A DNA stretch of 31,997 nt from positions 1-31,997 of the forward strand of contig JAIPMN010005301.1 in NCBI GenBank assembly GCA_020650975.1, written 5' to 3'. Source of the DNA: Apostichopus californicus (taxonomy: Eukaryota; Echinodermata; Holothuroidea; Aspidochirotida; Stichopodidae). A model generated the notes under the pieces. It did no database searches. It was not told the origin of the DNA and saw only the letters and a list, made by a program, of their open reading frames with translations. Shown piece by piece: positions 29,958 to 31,997 of this stretch. The position numbers and the translations under genes are program-made. The first letter of the stretch is position 1. Each line of letters opens with the position of its first letter.

Positions 29958-31997
29958 CTGTAAAACAAAAGAAAAAAAGACAGAAATAATTTTCATTATT
30001 CATAAATTCCATTATTCAAGAAACTAGAAAGGAAATGTTTCTTTTCTACAGTACCAGCCACAGTATACAAGCAGCAAATTATGCAGTGAAATATTGAAAT
30101 GTAGGCAGGTAAATGAGGTACAACTGAGGGTGTATTAGTAAGATGATCATTTGAGGTGTTAATATGATGCAAGAGAAATGTATTGGAATAAAACTGATCC
30201 ACAGTCGCATCATATGAAAGGTACTGAATTTTTTTTACTGCCTGCCACCCCCTGAAAAGAATGCAAATGCATGGAACAAAATTAGGATCTCCACCTACTT
30301 TGTGTGGAATTTTTTGTTGGTAGATTAATTAGGAAGAAAAACAAACCCAAAACTTGTATTCCTGAAATTAGTAGACAATGACAACAATCTAACAAGTGCA
30401 CAATGGGTGGAAAGCGGGGGAGTACTAGCAATTGCAATTTCCGGAAATGCCACAGGTACATCGAATACGCTAAACAAAATGGGAAATGGCTGTCCCAAAA
30501 ACCTACCAAATGCTTATCCAAATCCAAATACTTATCGGGCTGTGCACAACAATTTCTGTTAATTTCCTTCTTCCAAAACACCAAAAAAGACCTTGAAATG
30601 TCAAGTTCTGAACCAATTGAACCGAAAGAAAAATCAGAACTCAAGATGAATGTCTAAGCACTTCAGGTGGTAGAATGAGATGGGAGGGCATTGACCGGAG
30701 GGATCCAGAAATAGAGGTCCTACAGTGTTAAAGATATAGCCCTATGCAGAAAAATGGGCTAATCTGAAAAACTAGAAAAAACATTATTTTTCCAGTCTGC
30801 ATAAAATACGGAAACCAGGGAAACATCCAACAGTCAATTACAAGTAGCATCCATATATGTATATCATAGGTACTCTTTATATCATAGGTTTGCCAAGCTC
30901 ATAGCCAAACTTCCTAGGTGGAAGTGGGTGGGGGAGTGGGGAGGAGGTGTAGGGGAGAGATTGGTTTAATTGAAAGGATAAATTTAAAATTTTATTTCAC
31001 CATTTCACTTGTATTCCTTAATAGTGCAAATCACTTGAAATCAGGCTACTACAATTAAAGGTAATTTAACATACATGTATTGTAATCTACATATTTAAGA
31101 TACTACAAAACAGGGCACTGTTTCCTACAACATTTTGACTTTTTACCATATTACTATTCTACCTTTGCTAGTACAGTACTCGCACAGTTCAATAAGGTTT
31201 GGAGAACAACCTGAAATTTTCCATGGTACACGAACGAAACCTAATCACCATACAGTTGTCTCCGGACAATATACGATGGTTTAATTCACTTCAAGGGACT
31301 GAGAATTTTAAAATCTAATTTTGTCCCCACTAGCCCTGGTAGCTTCTTGGAATCAATAAATGCTTGATGTGCTCTCATCTGGGAGAGAATGAGATGCTAC
31401 TAACAGAAGAGTATACATAAGGAGGAGCAGGTGTCCTCGTAGACAAAAAGTATATGATGACTGCTGCTACTAACAAAAGGCAAAATGTCTCCCCAGAGTT
31501 ATTTATTACGGAGCAATTACAGAATCATCTGAAAGAGATGAGTAAATGCTTGCAACTAGAAGCTCGCAAATCTCACCGTCGCATCGAGCCGTACTCTAAC
31601 ACCCAACAGATACAACATACAACAATACTGTGTACTGTAATAGGCAAAACAGTGCGTGGTAATCCCTAACTCCAAATTGAAAACATTATTTTCTTGTGAC
31701 TATGTGAATTTTCGATTTATGACCCTAAATTCGCATTGCATTCCCCACGGGTCATTCGCAACTTGTGAAATAAGTAATTACATTATGAAAATGCATCAGA
31801 CTATGAATTTCTTGACTGTTTTAGTTTGCAGTGATGAAAGTTTATCTCCGCTGACAAATAATTCAGACAAAAGTTTACAACTGTATTATTATAATTTATG
31901 GAAGAAATTTTACCACAAGCTCTACAGAGCTTGCTTAAGACTCACTAAATGACAGAAAATTCTGTTTCATGTATATTATTTGTCATGCTACTATATA
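29958..31997. other. FAM219-like upstream intron to the right edge
   Basis: I see no coding exon on either strand. Open frames 30282-30644 (minus), 30403-30657 (plus), 31454-31669 and 31656-31952 (plus) match nothing I recognise. A G-rich tract lies at 30917-30956. The 5' exons of the FAM219-like gene are presumably farther right. Confidence 0.5.

Noticed and set aside
30282..30657. Overlapping open frames of 120 aa (minus) and 84 aa (plus)
   Set aside because: No family resemblance on either strand, no convincing splice sites, and no fit to an upstream FAM219 exon.
31140..31260. Candidate upstream FAM219 exon with a donor near 31171 on the minus strand
   Set aside because: All frames contain stops or give no resemblance to the FAM219 GYSSL / EKPLVALD block.

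Overview
This is eukaryotic (metazoan) nuclear DNA: AT-rich, with spliced genes whose exons end at GT/AG junctions, long introns, decayed LINE-type retrotransposon pieces and tandem repeats. There is no bacterial operon structure, no tRNA or rRNA that I can see, and no CRISPR array. The proteins resemble deuterostome orthologues. Together with FAM219 and many TAGGCCTAG-type words, this suggests a marine invertebrate deuterostome, perhaps an echinoderm, but the sequence alone does not settle the species.

Four protein-coding genes can be rebuilt exon by exon. (1) CKS1-type cyclin-dependent kinase regulatory subunit, plus strand, 1655-3670, three exons, 90 aa. (2) An ODF3/CIMAP1-type sperm-tail and ciliary microtubule-associated protein, minus strand, 6349-8396, four exons, 271 aa. 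(3) COPS2, subunit 2 of the COP9 signalosome, plus strand, 8672-18609, twelve exons, 442 aa. (4) The 3' end of a FAM219A/B-like gene, minus strand, with its last two coding exons at 27474-27623 and 29918-29957. Its 5' part lies beyond the right edge.

Layout: 1-1300 holds an imperfect tandem duplication of about 316 bp. 1398-1514 is a probable cell-cycle promoter (E2F-like site, two CCAAT boxes, CDE/CHR-like element) for CKS1. The ODF3-like and COPS2 genes are head to head, with 275 bp between start codons, so they probably share a bidirectional promoter. COPS2 intron 1 and CKS1 intron 1 each carry a broken LINE reverse-transcriptase fragment. From 18.6 to 27.4 kb I see no coding exon; this stretch probably holds the COPS2 3' UTR, intergenic DNA and perhaps a long FAM219 3' UTR. 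The FAM219 intron holds a 15-bp minisatellite.

The genes do not form one pathway. CKS1 (SCF-Skp2/CDK) and COPS2 (CSN deneddylase acting on cullin-RING ligases) both act on cullin-dependent ubiquitination and the cell cycle, but I read their proximity as chance or old linkage. I found no clearly novel multi-gene system. The best leads are regulatory: the CKS1 promoter architecture, the shared ODF3/COPS2 promoter, a duplicated GCATG-rich (RBFOX-type) block before COPS2 exon 7, and a 40-nt FAM219 exon followed by a U-rich intron.
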